A stretch of DNA of 64,000 nucleotides from Paenibacillus melissococcoides (GTDB lineage: Bacteria; Bacillota; Bacilli; Paenibacillales; Paenibacillaceae): contig CALYLO010000007.1 of assembly GCA_944800085.1 (NCBI GenBank), positions 86,001 to 150,000 on the forward strand. The letters run 5' to 3'. Of this stretch, positions 23,534 through 32,935 are shown one piece after another. Numbering within the stretch: position 1 is the stretch's first letter; every line of letters starts with the position of its first letter. The notes beneath the pieces were generated by a model, which saw only the letters and a list, made by a program, of their open reading frames with translations, was not told where the DNA came from and did no database searches. The position numbers and the translations under genes were made by a program.

Positions 23534-23953
23534 ATGAACCGCGCCATCAGAAGGCTACTACAGAGGTACAAAACAAACTGCCCTTTCGCATTGGCAAAGC
23601 GAAGGGGGATTATTCTTGTGTTTGAGGATTTGGGGGACTCAACCTACGGAATGTATTACACCAAGTTTCGGCAACGATATATTGTTATCAACAATAGACT
23701 CTGCGAGATATGGCAGCGCGTCGTGTGTGCACATGAATTGGGGCATGATGTTCTGCATCGAGGTGTAAATCGTTTCTTTACTGATAACAGCACTTTTTTC
23801 ATGTCGTCCAAGTATGAACGGCAGGCTAATGTATTTACGGTGGAATTGCTTACAGCGACAGAGGCGATACTTGATGGCGAATCTATAGAAAACTATTTTT
23901 GTCGTTTAGAAATCCCTATGGAAATGGCCCCTTACTATAATGGGGCATTCTAA
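23534..23953 (+). CDS. ImmA/IrrE-type metallopeptidase
   Basis: The 139-residue protein contains the zinc motif CAHELGHDVLHRG at about residue 74 and GIILVFEDLGDSTYGMYYTKFRQRYIVINNRL upstream, as in ImmA. In ICEBs1 and phi105-like elements ImmA cleaves the neighbouring XRE repressor on induction. It starts 20 bases after the repressor gene in the same direction, so the two are probably co-transcribed. Confidence 0.9.
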   Translation: MNRAIRRLLQRYKTNCPFALAKRRGIILVFEDLGDSTYGMYYTKFRQRYIVINNRLCEIWQRVVCAHELGHDVLHRGVNRFFTDNSTFFMSSKYERQANVFTVELLTATEAILDGESIENYFCRLEIPMEMAPYYNGAF

Positions 23954-24037
23954 AAACCTTCCGCGCTTCCCAGCCGCAAGGCTGTTTACCATACACACAG
24001 AACAGAACATTCGTTCTATGAAAGGAGAATAGTTACA

Positions 24038-25237
24038 ATGCCAAAGGAAAAGAAGAAGAAGCTACCGCCTGGGGTTCGCGAGCGGAACGGCCGATACACA
24101 TTTCGGTATAGCGTGCCTGCTGTCGTGAACGGAAAGAAAACACGAAAGCAAAAGGAAACGCCAGGGTTTTCGACAGCAGAAGAAGCCGAGAGCGCTGGCA
24201 TACTAATTAAAGCTGACCAGATACGCGGGAAGCTGGTGGATGAGAAGAATATTACTCTGAAGGCGTGGCGCGAACGCTGGCTTGAAGATTACATAATCGA
24301 GAGGGAACCGCGAAAGTACACATTGCGTAACAAAAAAACCGTCTTCAACTCCATTCAGAGAGAATTTGGCGACGATATGAAAGTCAAGGATATTACAGGC
24401 GACGAATATCAGCGGTGGCTCAATAATTTGAAAAAGAAGGGGCGAACACAAGGAACCATTAGAGAATACCATCAACAGGCTTCGCTGATTTTTGACGATG
24501 CAGTCCGAAAAAAGATAATAGCCGAGAATCCAGCAGATAGCGCTGTAATCCCGGCCTTTAAAAAAACATTGGAGCAAATCGAATCAGGAGAAGTGGATTT
24601 ACCGAAATTTTTAGAAAAGGAACAACTGAAACAGTTTTTAAACTTTGTCCGGTTCAGGGGGCAAGACCAAGATTACGCTATCTACTTGACGCTTGCATAT
24701 ACTGGTTTGCGTGCAGGAGAATTACAGGCGCTAAAGGTCTCAGACTTTAACGAGCGAGAGCGCTATATCTCCGTGACAAAAACGCTCACAGTGTTGAAAA
24801 GCATCAAAGATTACGAGCTTGGCCCGCCTAAAAATGCATCATCCATTCGTAAAGTGTCGATCGGCAACAGCGTAATTAAGGCCATCAAAGCACAGTTAGA
24901 ATGGAGAGAGCAAAAATTGAAAGACGGCGAAGTAGTACATGACGCCGATTTCTTGTTCTGGTCCATCAAGTACCCTGGATATCCGGCGAGCATTAGTTCA
25001 ATCGAGTACCGGTTCGAACGTCTGCTCGAGGACGCTGGTCTGCCAACCTGGATCACTCCACATAGCCTGCGTCACACTCACGTATCACTTTTGGCGGAAG
25101 CAGGCGAGCAATTGGCGGTGATCCAAGAGCGGTTAGGCCATAAAAACGATGAGACAACAAAGCGCATCTATCTACACGTCACGGAGCGGCAACGCAAGTT
25201 GGTACCGGATAGATTCGAGAAGATCATGAGTTTATAA
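24038..25237 (+). CDS. Tyrosine recombinase, phage integrase
   Basis: The 399-residue protein has an N-terminal AP2-like arm-binding part (PGVRERNGRYTFRYSVPAVVNGKKTRKQKETPGF) and a SAM-like core-binding domain. The catalytic domain contains YTGLRAGEL (first Arg), ITPHSLRHTHVSLLAEAG (HxxR) and GHKNDETTKRIYLHVT (His and Tyr nucleophile). An aaaggag site precedes the ATG. It marks the integrase-proximal prophage end; host genes begin about 40 bases after its stop. Confidence 0.95.
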   Translation: MPKEKKKKLPPGVRERNGRYTFRYSVPAVVNGKKTRKQKETPGFSTAEEAESAGILIKADQIRGKLVDEKNITLKAWRERWLEDYIIEREPRKYTLRNKKTVFNSIQREFGDDMKVKDITGDEYQRWLNNLKKKGRTQGTIREYHQQASLIFDDAVRKKIIAENPADSAVIPAFKKTLEQIESGEVDLPKFLEKEQLKQFLNFVRFRGQDQDYAIYLTLAYTGLRAGELQALKVSDFNERERYISVTKTLTVLKSIKDYELGPPKNASSIRKVSIGNSVIKAIKAQLEWREQKLKDGEVVHDADFLFWSIKYPGYPASISSIEYRFERLLEDAGLPTWITPHSLRHTHVSLLAEAGEQLAVIQERLGHKNDETTKRIYLHVTERQRKLVPDRFEKIMSL

Positions 25238-25278
25238 ACCTCTTTGTGGGTAACTTGTGGGTAAAAGTCTACCCTCCC
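25238..25278. other. Prophage right boundary with paired TTGTGGGTAA repeats
   Basis: Two direct copies of ttgtgggtaa lie at 25244-25253 and 25255-25264 between the integrase stop and the host AraC-type gene. They resemble integrase arm or core sites. The attachment core itself cannot be fixed because the other prophage end lies outside the window. Confidence 0.45.
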
Positions 25279-27552
25279 CTATGACTCCTCCCCTTTCACC
25301 GCTCTACGATACTGCCCGGGAGTCATCCCGGTTTCTTTCTTGAATTTGCGGATAAAATTCGGCACATCCATATAACCGACCCGGATGATAATATCTTTGA
25401 GCGGTTCGTTGCCGCTCTTCAGATGGCGGATCACTTCATCCATGCGGAGCTGCCACACATGCTGCGAGAACGTATGCCCGGTCTTCTCCTTGATGGACCG
25501 GCTCAAATAAGAGACGGATACCCGGTACATCTCCGCCAGCTTCTCCAGACTCAGATCATATTCGCAATAGTGCTCCGAGATATAGGTGACCACCTCATCG
25601 GTCAACGAGCGCTGCTCCGACTCTTCTTGATGCTCCACTTGACTGCAAATATAGACACCCAGCTCGCACAGCTTCGCCTCCAGCTGCTCCAGCGTCTCGA
25701 ACTTCGCCAGATCGGGCACCTGCTCCGCCGTCTCCGTCAAGCCCAGCTCGGAGGCAGTCTTGAGTACTGTATTCAACACATCGAAGCACATGCACCGCAG
25801 CAGCGGGATCGCCGGCTCCTGCTGCTGCAGCTTCCGGAACACCGCTCCGATCGTGTCCACGGCGACTGTCGCATTGCCCTGCTTCAAGCTCTGCGTCAGC
25901 TTGATGAGGGAATCTTTGGCGATCCAGAAGTGCTGATCCTGCTCATAGGTCAGATTGGAGAAGAACGTGACGCTGCCCTTGCCGTTCACAATCCGGTACT
26001 CCAGCGCCGAGGCGGCTTCAATATAAGATTGATTGAGCTGTTCAGGGCTCATGTACAAGCTGCCGATGCCCATCGTCGGTATGGCGGTCTTATGCTCCTC
26101 GGCAAGCCGGTGCACATCCTCCACGATGGCTTCCATGCGCGCTTCGTCATCCGTCTCCGACTCCGCCTCCATGCTGATAATGAGCGCCAGCTGCTCGGTG
26201 TGGGACTGCTCGACGCCATAAGCCATCGCTTTCCCTCTCGCCAGCCCGAACTCCGCAAATTGCTGCACGAACGCTTCCCGCTCCTGCGCGGAACACATCT
26301 GATCTGCCATATATTCCCATGCAATAATGATAACAAACATGCTCCTGCCCGACAGGACAATCCCTAATTGCTGCAGCATTTCCTCCGCATCCTCCCGGCT
26401 CGGGGCGCCGCGCTTCAACAGCGTCAGCAAATACTGATTCCGGGCATACGGCTCCTGCAGATCAACCTGGTTCCGATAAGACAGCAGCGTCTCCCGGATC
26501 CATTCCAGCTCCGTCTTTCCTTTGTCTCCATCCTCCGCCGCTTCACCGGACCCGCGCTTCAGACTGGCGAACTCGAGAAGATCGCGAATCGGGTGATACT
26601 GCCGCTTGGCGAGCAGGATGGCCAGCATCGAACCGAACAGAAGCGTGACTGCGAAGATCATCAAGATAAAGGTCTGGATATGAACGACGCGGCCAAAGAA
26701 CTGCTTCGACGGCATCGCGGTGACATACGTCCAGCCGTCGGAATCCGACTTGACGGCGACGACGGATTGCTGCACTTCGCCGAGCTGCTCCGTATGAATG
26801 CCCGCCTCTACCGAGGCAAGCCGCCGCACCGCCTCTTCCCCCATCTCGCCGCCATGGCTGGCTGCGGCCAGCACCCGGCCATCCTGATCGAAGATATAGG
26901 CATTGCCCTGGAAATTGCTCAGAACCGACTCCATCATCCCCGTCAGCATCGGCTCTTCAATCAAGTAGGTGACAGTGCCATGCTTATAGCCCTGATTCGT
27001 CGGAATGGGCACCAGATAAGCCAGCATCCGGCTCTGGCCATGGCGGTTCAGAGTCACTTGCTCGGTAGGCCGCATCGTCGGCACCTTCACGGCATTCAGA
27101 TCCCGCACGAACGTATTCTTGTTCCAACTGGAGAAGTCGTACACATAGTCGAACATCGTGTCGACCGACATCATTCCCCGGGAGGAGTAGATCACATCGT
27201 CGCCATGAAAATATAAAAACATCTCATTCACGATCGAGCTGTTCGCTTTATACTTATCCAGCGTATCGATCGCTTCCCCGCCATAATAGGCGTGGCGGAC
27301 CATATAAGGAGTCAGCTTGCTGTCGAAGCTGATCCGGGCCGCGATCTCTTCCAGCTCCTTCATCCGGCCGTCAATATTCCGCTTCGCCTGCTCCAATTGG
27401 CTGATGCTGGATTGCTCGATCTCGGATCGCAGGTTATTGACGGCATTCTGATAAATAATAAACGTCATCACAATCAAGGGGACCAAAAAAATCGATAAAT
27501 ACGACAGTATATATTTAAACAACAGCCTGGATTTAAAATGATTCCATCGCAT
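25279..27552 (-). CDS. Membrane-anchored AraC-family regulator with extracellular sensor domain
   Basis: The 757-residue protein has a transmembrane helix at residues ~12-34 (KYILSYLSIFLVPLIVMTFIIY) and an extracellular Cache-like region to ~275. A second membrane helix follows (IFAVTLLFGSMLAILL), then a cytoplasmic linker and a C-terminal AraC double HTH (LEKLAEMYRVSVSYLSRSIKEKTGHTF, then IIIRVGYMDVPNFIRKFKKETGMTPGQYRR). Paenibacillus genomes encode many of these, usually controlling a neighbouring transporter for an external ligand. The potDCBA genes are adjacent on the same strand, but any link is inferred. The stop lies 41 bases from the integrase. Confidence 0.9.
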   Translation of the reverse strand: MRWNHFKSRLLFKYILSYLSIFLVPLIVMTFIIYQNAVNNLRSEIEQSSISQLEQAKRNIDGRMKELEEIAARISFDSKLTPYMVRHAYYGGEAIDTLDKYKANSSIVNEMFLYFHGDDVIYSSRGMMSVDTMFDYVYDFSSWNKNTFVRDLNAVKVPTMRPTEQVTLNRHGQSRMLAYLVPIPTNQGYKHGTVTYLIEEPMLTGMMESVLSNFQGNAYIFDQDGRVLAAASHGGEMGEEAVRRLASVEAGIHTEQLGEVQQSVVAVKSDSDGWTYVTAMPSKQFFGRVVHIQTFILMIFAVTLLFGSMLAILLAKRQYHPIRDLLEFASLKRGSGEAAEDGDKGKTELEWIRETLLSYRNQVDLQEPYARNQYLLTLLKRGAPSREDAEEMLQQLGIVLSGRSMFVIIIAWEYMADQMCSAQEREAFVQQFAEFGLARGKAMAYGVEQSHTEQLALIISMEAESETDDEARMEAIVEDVHRLAEEHKTAIPTMGIGSLYMSPEQLNQSYIEAASALEYRIVNGKGSVTFFSNLTYEQDQHFWIAKDSLIKLTQSLKQGNATVAVDTIGAVFRKLQQQEPAIPLLRCMCFDVLNTVLKTASELGLTETAEQVPDLAKFETLEQLEAKLCELGVYICSQVEHQEESEQRSLTDEVVTYISEHYCEYDLSLEKLAEMYRVSVSYLSRSIKEKTGHTFSQHVWQLRMDEVIRHLKSGNEPLKDIIIRVGYMDVPNFIRKFKKETGMTPGQYRRAVKGEES

Positions 27553-27701
27553 TTCCCCATGGCCCCCTACTATCTAATTGACAAATTGCAGAATGAGACT
27601 TTTTTCGTCTGTAAGCGTTTTATATTATATCATATGGTATATCATATTTATATCCTTTTCGACACTTTCCGACCGAGCCCCTTTTTTCAGGGATAAAAAA
27701 A

Positions 27702-27731
27702 GCGCCATTCGGAATGAAATTCCGGACGGCG
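27702..27731 (-). terminator. Terminator of the pot operon
   Basis: An inverted repeat (gcgcc...ggcgc with inner cggaa/ttccg) followed on the minus strand by seven T. It lies 59 bases after the potD stop. Confidence 0.85.
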
Positions 27732-27789
27732 CCAGGGAAATAGGCTTCAAATCTTATAAAATTTCCGATTAGATATACCAGCGTATTCC

Positions 27790-28833
27790 TTATCGCCCGC
27801 TCTTCAGCTCCGTCCACAGGCGGTCATACAATTGAATCGACTTGCCGACATCGAGCAGCCACTCCGTGCGTCCAAGCTCTTCATCGGTCAGGTTGATCAT
27901 CGGATTGTTCAGATATTCCTCGCTGTGGAATTCCTTCGCCTTCGTAACCGGGTTGCTGTAGCCGACGAACTCATAGTTCTTCGCGCTATTTTCCGGATCA
28001 AGCATGAAGTTGATGAATTTCTCGGCCAATTCCTTGTTCTTGGCTCCCTTCGGGATCGCGTAGGTGTCCGCGAAGATCGTGCTGCCTTCCTGCGGAATGA
28101 CGTAGGCAATATCCGGATTCTCCGCCGCGATGAAGGCGGCGTCGCCGGACCATACCGTCCCGATCCAGCCCTCTTCTTGGATCATCTTCTGCTTGATATT
28201 GTCCGTATCGAACGCGACCACGTTCGGCACCAGCTTCCGCAGATCGTCCGCCGCCGCATTGATGTCGGCCTCGTTATCCGTGCTGTTCGATTTGCCGGCT
28301 TTTTTGAGCGCCATCCCGATTATCTCGCGATTGTCGTCCAGCAGCAGCACCTTGCCCTTGTACTCGTCCTTCCATAGATCGGCCCAGCTTGTCGGCGCCT
28401 CGGCAATATGCTTCTTATTATAGGCAATGCCCGTGACGCCCCACATATAAATAATGGAATGCTCGCTGTTCGGGTCATATGCCGGATTTTTGAAACGGTC
28501 TACTACGTATTGGAAGTTCGGAATGTTGTCCTTGTTGATGGTCTCAAGCAAATCCTGCTTAATCATGCTGGCCACCATATAATCCGATGGCTGTATGAGA
28601 TCATAGTTTGCTCCACCGGCCTTGATCTTGGCCAGAAGCTCCTCATTGTTCGCGAACACCGCCATATTCACCTTGACGTTGTTCTCCGATTCGAACTTCT
28701 CAATCATCTCTGGATTGAAATTATCCGCCCACGTATACAAATTCAACGTGTCTTTGCTCGCAGAGCATCCGGCCAACGCGGAGATTGTCAGCACTCCCGC
28801 CAATACGGCAGCGAACCATTTCATTTTTTTCAA
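27790..28833 (-). CDS. potD: Spermidine/putrescine-binding lipoprotein PotD
   Basis: A lipoprotein signal peptide with lipobox LAGC at residues ~20-23 precedes a family 1 solute-binding fold. Typical PotD segments are LNLYTWADNFNPEMIEKFE, YDLIQPSDYMVASMI, WGVTGIAYNKKHI and GEVQ-free TIFADTYAIPKGAKN. At 347 residues the length is normal. It would capture polyamines outside the membrane and deliver them to PotBC. It is the last gene of the potABCD operon. Confidence 0.92.
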   Translation of the reverse strand: MKKMKWFAAVLAGVLTISALAGCSASKDTLNLYTWADNFNPEMIEKFESENNVKVNMAVFANNEELLAKIKAGGANYDLIQPSDYMVASMIKQDLLETINKDNIPNFQYVVDRFKNPAYDPNSEHSIIYMWGVTGIAYNKKHIAEAPTSWADLWKDEYKGKVLLLDDNREIIGMALKKAGKSNSTDNEADINAAADDLRKLVPNVVAFDTDNIKQKMIQEEGWIGTVWSGDAAFIAAENPDIAYVIPQEGSTIFADTYAIPKGAKNKELAEKFINFMLDPENSAKNYEFVGYSNPVTKAKEFHSEEYLNNPMINLTDEELGRTEWLLDVGKSIQLYDRLWTELKSGR

Positions 28834-28898
28834 TTCTTTCTACCCCTCTCTGATCCGCAGGATCCCAATGTTTCATTTTCGACTTGCAGCGATTCGTT

Positions 28899-29717
28899 TT
28901 AAAACGGCAGCATCGAGCTTTTCTTCTCGCCGTTGCCGCGGTTCAGCATCCACTGCGCCAGCAAGATCAGACCGACGCTGAGCAAAATGAGCAGCGTGCA
29001 CAGCGCATTAATCTCCGGCGATATGCCGCGCTTGACCGAGCCGTAAATATAGATCGGAAGCGTCGTCGAGTTCGGCCCCGCCACGAAAAAGCTGATCAGG
29101 AAGTCGTCGATCGACAGCGTAAAGGCAATCAGCGCTCCCGCGATAATCCCCGGCCATATCGACGGCAAGGTGATGTAGCGGAACGTCTGCCATGGCGTGG
29201 CTCCCAGATCCGAAGCCGCCTCCTCCAGTTGTCCTCCCATATTCGCCAACCGCGAGGAGACGATGACATATACATACGAGATGCTGAACGTAATATGCGC
29301 GATGATGACCGTCGTCTTGCCGAGCGGCATATTGATCTGGCTGAAGAGCACGAGCAGCGACAGGCCCATAATGATGTCCGGCACGATGATCGGCAAGTAG
29401 AGCAGGCCGGCAATGCCTTTTTTCACCCGGCTCAGCATGCGCCGCATCGCAAGCGCTGCCATCGTCCCGAATACCGTGGATAATACCGTCGATACGAGCG
29501 CGATAATAACGCTGTTGCTCAGCGCCTCCATCACCTGCCGGTTCTGGAACAACGACCCGTACCATTTGAAGGTAAATCCGCTCCAGCTTGCATTCAACCG
29601 CGAATCATTAAATGAAAAGATCATAATCAATATGATCGGAATGTAAATGAACAGAAGCAGCAGGAACGAGTGGCAAGCCAACAGCGGATGCTGCTTCGAT
29701 GCGGATGCTGTCTTCAT
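28899..29717 (-). CDS. potC: Polyamine ABC transporter permease PotC
   Basis: The 272-residue protein has six predicted membrane segments and the permease loop EEAASDLGATPWQTFRYITLPSIWPGI (EAA motif), plus FTLSIDDFLISFFVAGP typical of PotC. Its start overlaps the potB stop by 4 bases. It forms the transmembrane channel together with PotB. Confidence 0.93.
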   Translation of the reverse strand: MKTASASKQHPLLACHSFLLLLFIYIPIILIMIFSFNDSRLNASWSGFTFKWYGSLFQNRQVMEALSNSVIIALVSTVLSTVFGTMAALAMRRMLSRVKKGIAGLLYLPIIVPDIIMGLSLLVLFSQINMPLGKTTVIIAHITFSISYVYVIVSSRLANMGGQLEEAASDLGATPWQTFRYITLPSIWPGIIAGALIAFTLSIDDFLISFFVAGPNSTTLPIYIYGSVKRGISPEINALCTLLILLSVGLILLAQWMLNRGNGEKKSSMLPF

Positions 29718-30565
29718 GCCCTCGCCTCCTTCGATGCCTCATATTTGGATCGGAGCGCCCACTGGAACAATCCGATAATAATCAGGGCGCTGATGACGAA
29801 CACCACCGACAAGGCAGAGCCGAACGGCCAGTTGCGCGCCCCGAGGAACTGGTTCTGAATAATATTGCTTAGCATCTGCGCCTTGGCGCCGCCCAAAATA
29901 TCGGTAACCACGAACATGCCTGTCGTCGTGACGAAGACCAGCACGCTTCCGGTCATAATCCCCGACCTCGTCTGCGGCAGCGTAATATGCCAGAATGCGC
30001 TCCAGCGGCCTGCACCGAGATCGCTGGCCGCTTCCAGCAGCCGCTTATCCATTTGCTCCAGAGCGACATAAATGGGCAGCACCATGAACGGGATGAACGT
30101 ATACACCATCCCGAGCAGCACGGCTCCTTTGGTATACAGCATCTGGAGCGGCTCCTGAATCCATCCGACATCCAGCAGCACCTGGTTCACGATGCCCTGC
30201 GTCCGCAGCAGCAGCACCCAGGCATAGGCGCGGATCAAGAAGTTGATCCAGAACGGAACCGTAATGAGAATAAGCCACATCTTCTGCCGCCCCGGGCTCG
30301 CCTGGGAAATGTAATAGGCCAGCGGATAAGCGAGCAGCAGGCAGATCGCTGTCGTCACAAGCGAGAGCCATAGCGTATCCCAGTAAATGCCCAAATAGAG
30401 CGGGTCAAAAAAGCGGGCATAATGTTCGAGCGTAAACGTAAATACGACATTGCCCAACTCGTCGCGTTGCATGAAGGATACGGCAAATACCGCGATCATC
30501 GGCACGACGAGAAATATCGTCAGCCACAACACGACCGGCGCAATGATGCCGAAGGAGCGTCTCAT
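29714..30565 (-). CDS. potB: Polyamine ABC transporter permease PotB
   Basis: About 283 residues with six membrane spans and the EAA loop LEAASDLGAGRWSAFWHITLPQTRSGIMTG. I choose ATG 30565 ([15 protein letters not shown]), which overlaps the potA stop as ATGA and has a gaggtgat site. The longer frame to 30628 lies inside potA. Confidence 0.92.
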   Translation of the reverse strand: MRRSFGIIAPVVLWLTIFLVVPMIAVFAVSFMQRDELGNVVFTFTLEHYARFFDPLYLGIYWDTLWLSLVTTAICLLLAYPLAYYISQASPGRQKMWLILITVPFWINFLIRAYAWVLLLRTQGIVNQVLLDVGWIQEPLQMLYTKGAVLLGMVYTFIPFMVLPIYVALEQMDKRLLEAASDLGAGRWSAFWHITLPQTRSGIMTGSVLVFVTTTGMFVVTDILGGAKAQMLSNIIQNQFLGARNWPFGSALSVVFVISALIIIGLFQWALRSKYEASKEARA

Positions 30566-31536
30566 GGGCCGATAATCACCTCGTCTCCCGCGTTCCAATG
30601 AACGCCGACACGCTGTCCGATTTGCCATGAACGGGTGTCCGTAAAATCAAGCACGGCCGTCACCGTTGTCTGTTCATTTTCCATATGAACAATCAATTTA
30701 TGAATATTCCCCAAATAGACAATATCCTGTATAATTCCTGCTTTGCGCGCCCCTTCCGTCTCCTCCGAGATGCGAATCTTCTCCGGACGGACGGCGAACA
30801 TAGTCTCTTCATGGAACACATTGTTCTCGCCGACGAACGTAGCGGCAAACAACGTCTCCGGGCGTTCGTAAATTTCTTTAGGCGATCCCACCTGCTCGAC
30901 GCGGCCGTTGTTCATGATGACGATCCGGTCGGACATCATCATCGCTTCTTCCTGATCGTGGGTGACATAGACAAACGTAATTCCCAAATTCCGCTGCAGC
31001 TGCTTCAATTCGCTCTGCAGGTTTTTGCGGAGCTGCAAGTCAAGCGCGCCGAGCGGCTCATCCAGGAGCAGCACCTTCGGCTTGTTGGCAATCGCCCGCG
31101 CAATGGCGACACGCTGCTGCTGTCCGCCGGACAACTGATGCGGATATCGCGCAGCGAGCGGAGTCAGCTGTGTGAGCCGAATCGCTTCGGCAATGCGCTC
31201 ACGCTGTTCCGCTTGCGGAATTTTTTTCATTTTTAGACCAAATTGAATATTTTGCTCCACCGTCATATGGGGGAACAGAGCGTAATGCTGGAATACGAGA
31301 TTCAGATCCCGTTTGTTCGGAGGCAATTGCGTCACATTCACGCCGTCCAACCGAATCTCTCCTGCCGTAGGCAGCTCGAAGCCGGCAATCATACGCAAAA
31401 TCGTGGTCTTGCCACAACCACTTGGGCCGAGCAGCGTTAGAAATTCTCCCTCATCAATCGTGAGCGACAAAGGATGTACTACGGGTTGCCCGGCAAAGTG
31501 CTTCTCCACATTTACCAGTTGTATCAAGAGCATCAA
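30562..31536 (-). CDS. potA: Polyamine ABC transporter ATPase PotA
   Basis: The 324-residue ATPase shows Walker [10 protein letters not shown], signature [15 protein letters not shown], Walker [13 protein letters not shown] and a C-terminal regulatory OB domain ([11 protein letters not shown]). The start is uncertain: TTG 31536, ATG 31533 or TTG 31524 are all near an aagggg site. It is the first gene of the operon. Confidence 0.92.
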   Translation of the reverse strand: MMLLIQLVNVEKHFAGQPVVHPLSLTIDEGEFLTLLGPSGCGKTTILRMIAGFELPTAGEIRLDGVNVTQLPPNKRDLNLVFQHYALFPHMTVEQNIQFGLKMKKIPQAEQRERIAEAIRLTQLTPLAARYPHQLSGGQQQRVAIARAIANKPKVLLLDEPLGALDLQLRKNLQSELKQLQRNLGITFVYVTHDQEEAMMMSDRIVIMNNGRVEQVGSPKEIYERPETLFAATFVGENNVFHEETMFAVRPEKIRISEETEGARKAGIIQDIVYLGNIHKLIVHMENEQTTVTAVLDFTDTRSWQIGQRVGVHWNAGDEVIIGP

Positions 31537-31619
31537 CCCCTTATATCGTCAGCCTATCCACGGGATACGGCAAGCCGCTCCGGTCGGGACGACGCCGCCG
31601 CGACTACCGGATAATATGC

Positions 31620-31656
31620 GATAAGAGTGCATATGCGCATACCTTGTCCTCTTATC
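31620..31656. promoter_or_regulatory. Inverted repeat gataagag...ctcttatc upstream of potA
   Basis: Perfect 8-base arms (31620-31627 and 31649-31656) flank a loop that itself contains tgcatatgcgca. It lies about 85 bases upstream of potA in the likely leader or promoter, so it may be an operator or an RNA control element. Confidence 0.4.
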
Positions 31657-31663
31657 CATTAAG

Positions 31664-31693
31664 CAAAAAAAGCCATATCCGTTGGTATGGCTT
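31664..31693 (-). terminator. Intrinsic terminator upstream of the pot operon
   Basis: Arms aagccata (31670-31677) and tatggctt (31686-31693), followed on the minus strand by a T-run (A-run at 31665-31671 on plus). It could be a second terminator for the SIMPL-type gene or a leader attenuator for potABCD. Confidence 0.65.
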
Positions 31694-31860
31694 CCCGTTC
31701 GTTCACGTTGGCGTTTTTGCATATCCAATATACATCGTTTTGCTTGGTGATACAACTATTTTTACGTAATTTCGACAAATGCATACATCCATCTTCAATG
31801 GATTGACTCATTTCATCCAGCTAAAGGACTCCCACCCACATTTTTGTAGCTCCGCGCAAA

Positions 31861-31905
31861 AGCCCCTCGCCCGTCCGCGAACCGCCGCGGAGCCGGGAAG
31901 GGGCC
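31861..31905 (-). terminator. GC-rich terminator after the SIMPL-domain gene
   Basis: A long hairpin (agcccct-cg-cccg-t-ccgcg pairing with cgcgg-agccggg-aagggg) is followed by TTTTG on the minus strand, 18 bases after the stop of the SIMPL-type gene. Confidence 0.7.
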
Positions 31906-31922
31906 TTCCGTCTCTTCTGATC

Positions 31923-32699
31923 TTACTTCATTTCGAACAGGACCTGCACTTGCGCGCGCAGCTTCACCTGGCCGCCTTGAGGAGCGGAACCGGCAGCGTC
32001 AGCGGCGGAAGTTTTCATCATCTCCAGCTTCTCGTTCATGATCCGAACCGGCTGCCAATCCGCGCCGGATTCGACAATCGCCAGCGCCGGTCCGACTTGG
32101 CGATTGGCTGCCTTGGCCAGCGCGCCGGCCTTGCTCGACGCATGCTTCACTGCCTTTTCAAGCACCTGGGACTCGAAGGCGTCGCGCTTCTCGATATCGA
32201 ATTGAATCTGCTGCACGCGCGTCGCATCGGCTCCGGCCGCCGCGTCCACCAGATTGCCCAGCTTCGCAAGGTCGCGCTACGTCACCCGAACCGCGTGGCG
32301 GGCTTCATAACCGACAACCTTCGGTTCGCTGTTCTCCGCATATTTATATACCGGATTTACGGAAAAATCGGTCGTTTTCACTTGAGTATCCGCAATCCCG
32401 TATTTCGTCAACACCTGCTTCGCCTTGTCGAATGCGGCGGCATTCAGCTTCTGGGCTTGCGCCGCCGTATCCGCCTTCGATTCCGTGACGATATCGACAT
32501 AAGCAATATCCGGCCTAACCTCCAATTCGCCTTGTCCCACAACCGTAATCGTGTTTCTGTCCATAATCGCTGCCTCCTCTGCCGCCTGTGCCGACTGTGG
32601 AGCGGCGGCTCCCCATGCGCCAAACAGCAATGTGCCGACGACGATGGCTGCCACCGCCGTCTTGCGCCATTTCCGTCCATGTGCGTTCACATTCATCAT
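31923..32699 (-). pseudogene. SIMPL-domain (DUF541) exported protein gene with in-frame TAG
   Basis: A signal peptide (TAVAAIVVGTLLFGAWGAAAPQSAQA) leads into ITVVGQGELEVRPDIAYVDIVTESKADTAAQAQ, the SIMPL start. VVGYEARHAVRVT is then followed by TAG (32279-32277), and the same frame continues RDLAKLGNLVDAAAGADATRVQQIQFDIEKRDAFESQVL to 31923. Related proteins have Tyr at the stop (VTYRDLAKLG), so a TAC/TAT to TAG change is likely. The start is ATG 32699 after a gaggggt site. SIMPL proteins are periplasmic or surface-associated with poorly defined roles. Confidence 0.8.
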
Positions 32700-32873
32700 T
32701 CCATACCCCTCCATCGCTCATATTGGTAAGATTATCAGCTTGCTTACGTTTTAAACGAGGGGATGACCAAATATGTTGCACCAACGCATGAATTATTTTC
32801 CTCCAGCCTGTGCATCCTTCATGCGGCCGCCACTTTCGATTCGACCGGCTCAATGATTTTCATTGTCATTTGA

Positions 32874-32889
32874 TGTAACTTGTGTTACA
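32874..32889. promoter_or_regulatory. Inverted repeat tgtaac-ttgt-gttaca
   Basis: A perfect 6+6 palindrome about 50 bases before the start of the secreted-protein gene, overlapping where its promoter should be. It is a possible regulator binding site. Confidence 0.4.
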
Positions 32890-32935
32890 TTCTAGTTGTA
32901 ATTATTCTATTTGTTGAAAGAGGAGGGAATTTCTG

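Noticed and set aside
25423-27216. Long plus-strand frames opposite the AraC-type gene (314 and 282 codons)
   Set aside because: They are antisense shadows of a strongly supported gene, with Arg/His/Leu-rich composition and no ribosome sites.
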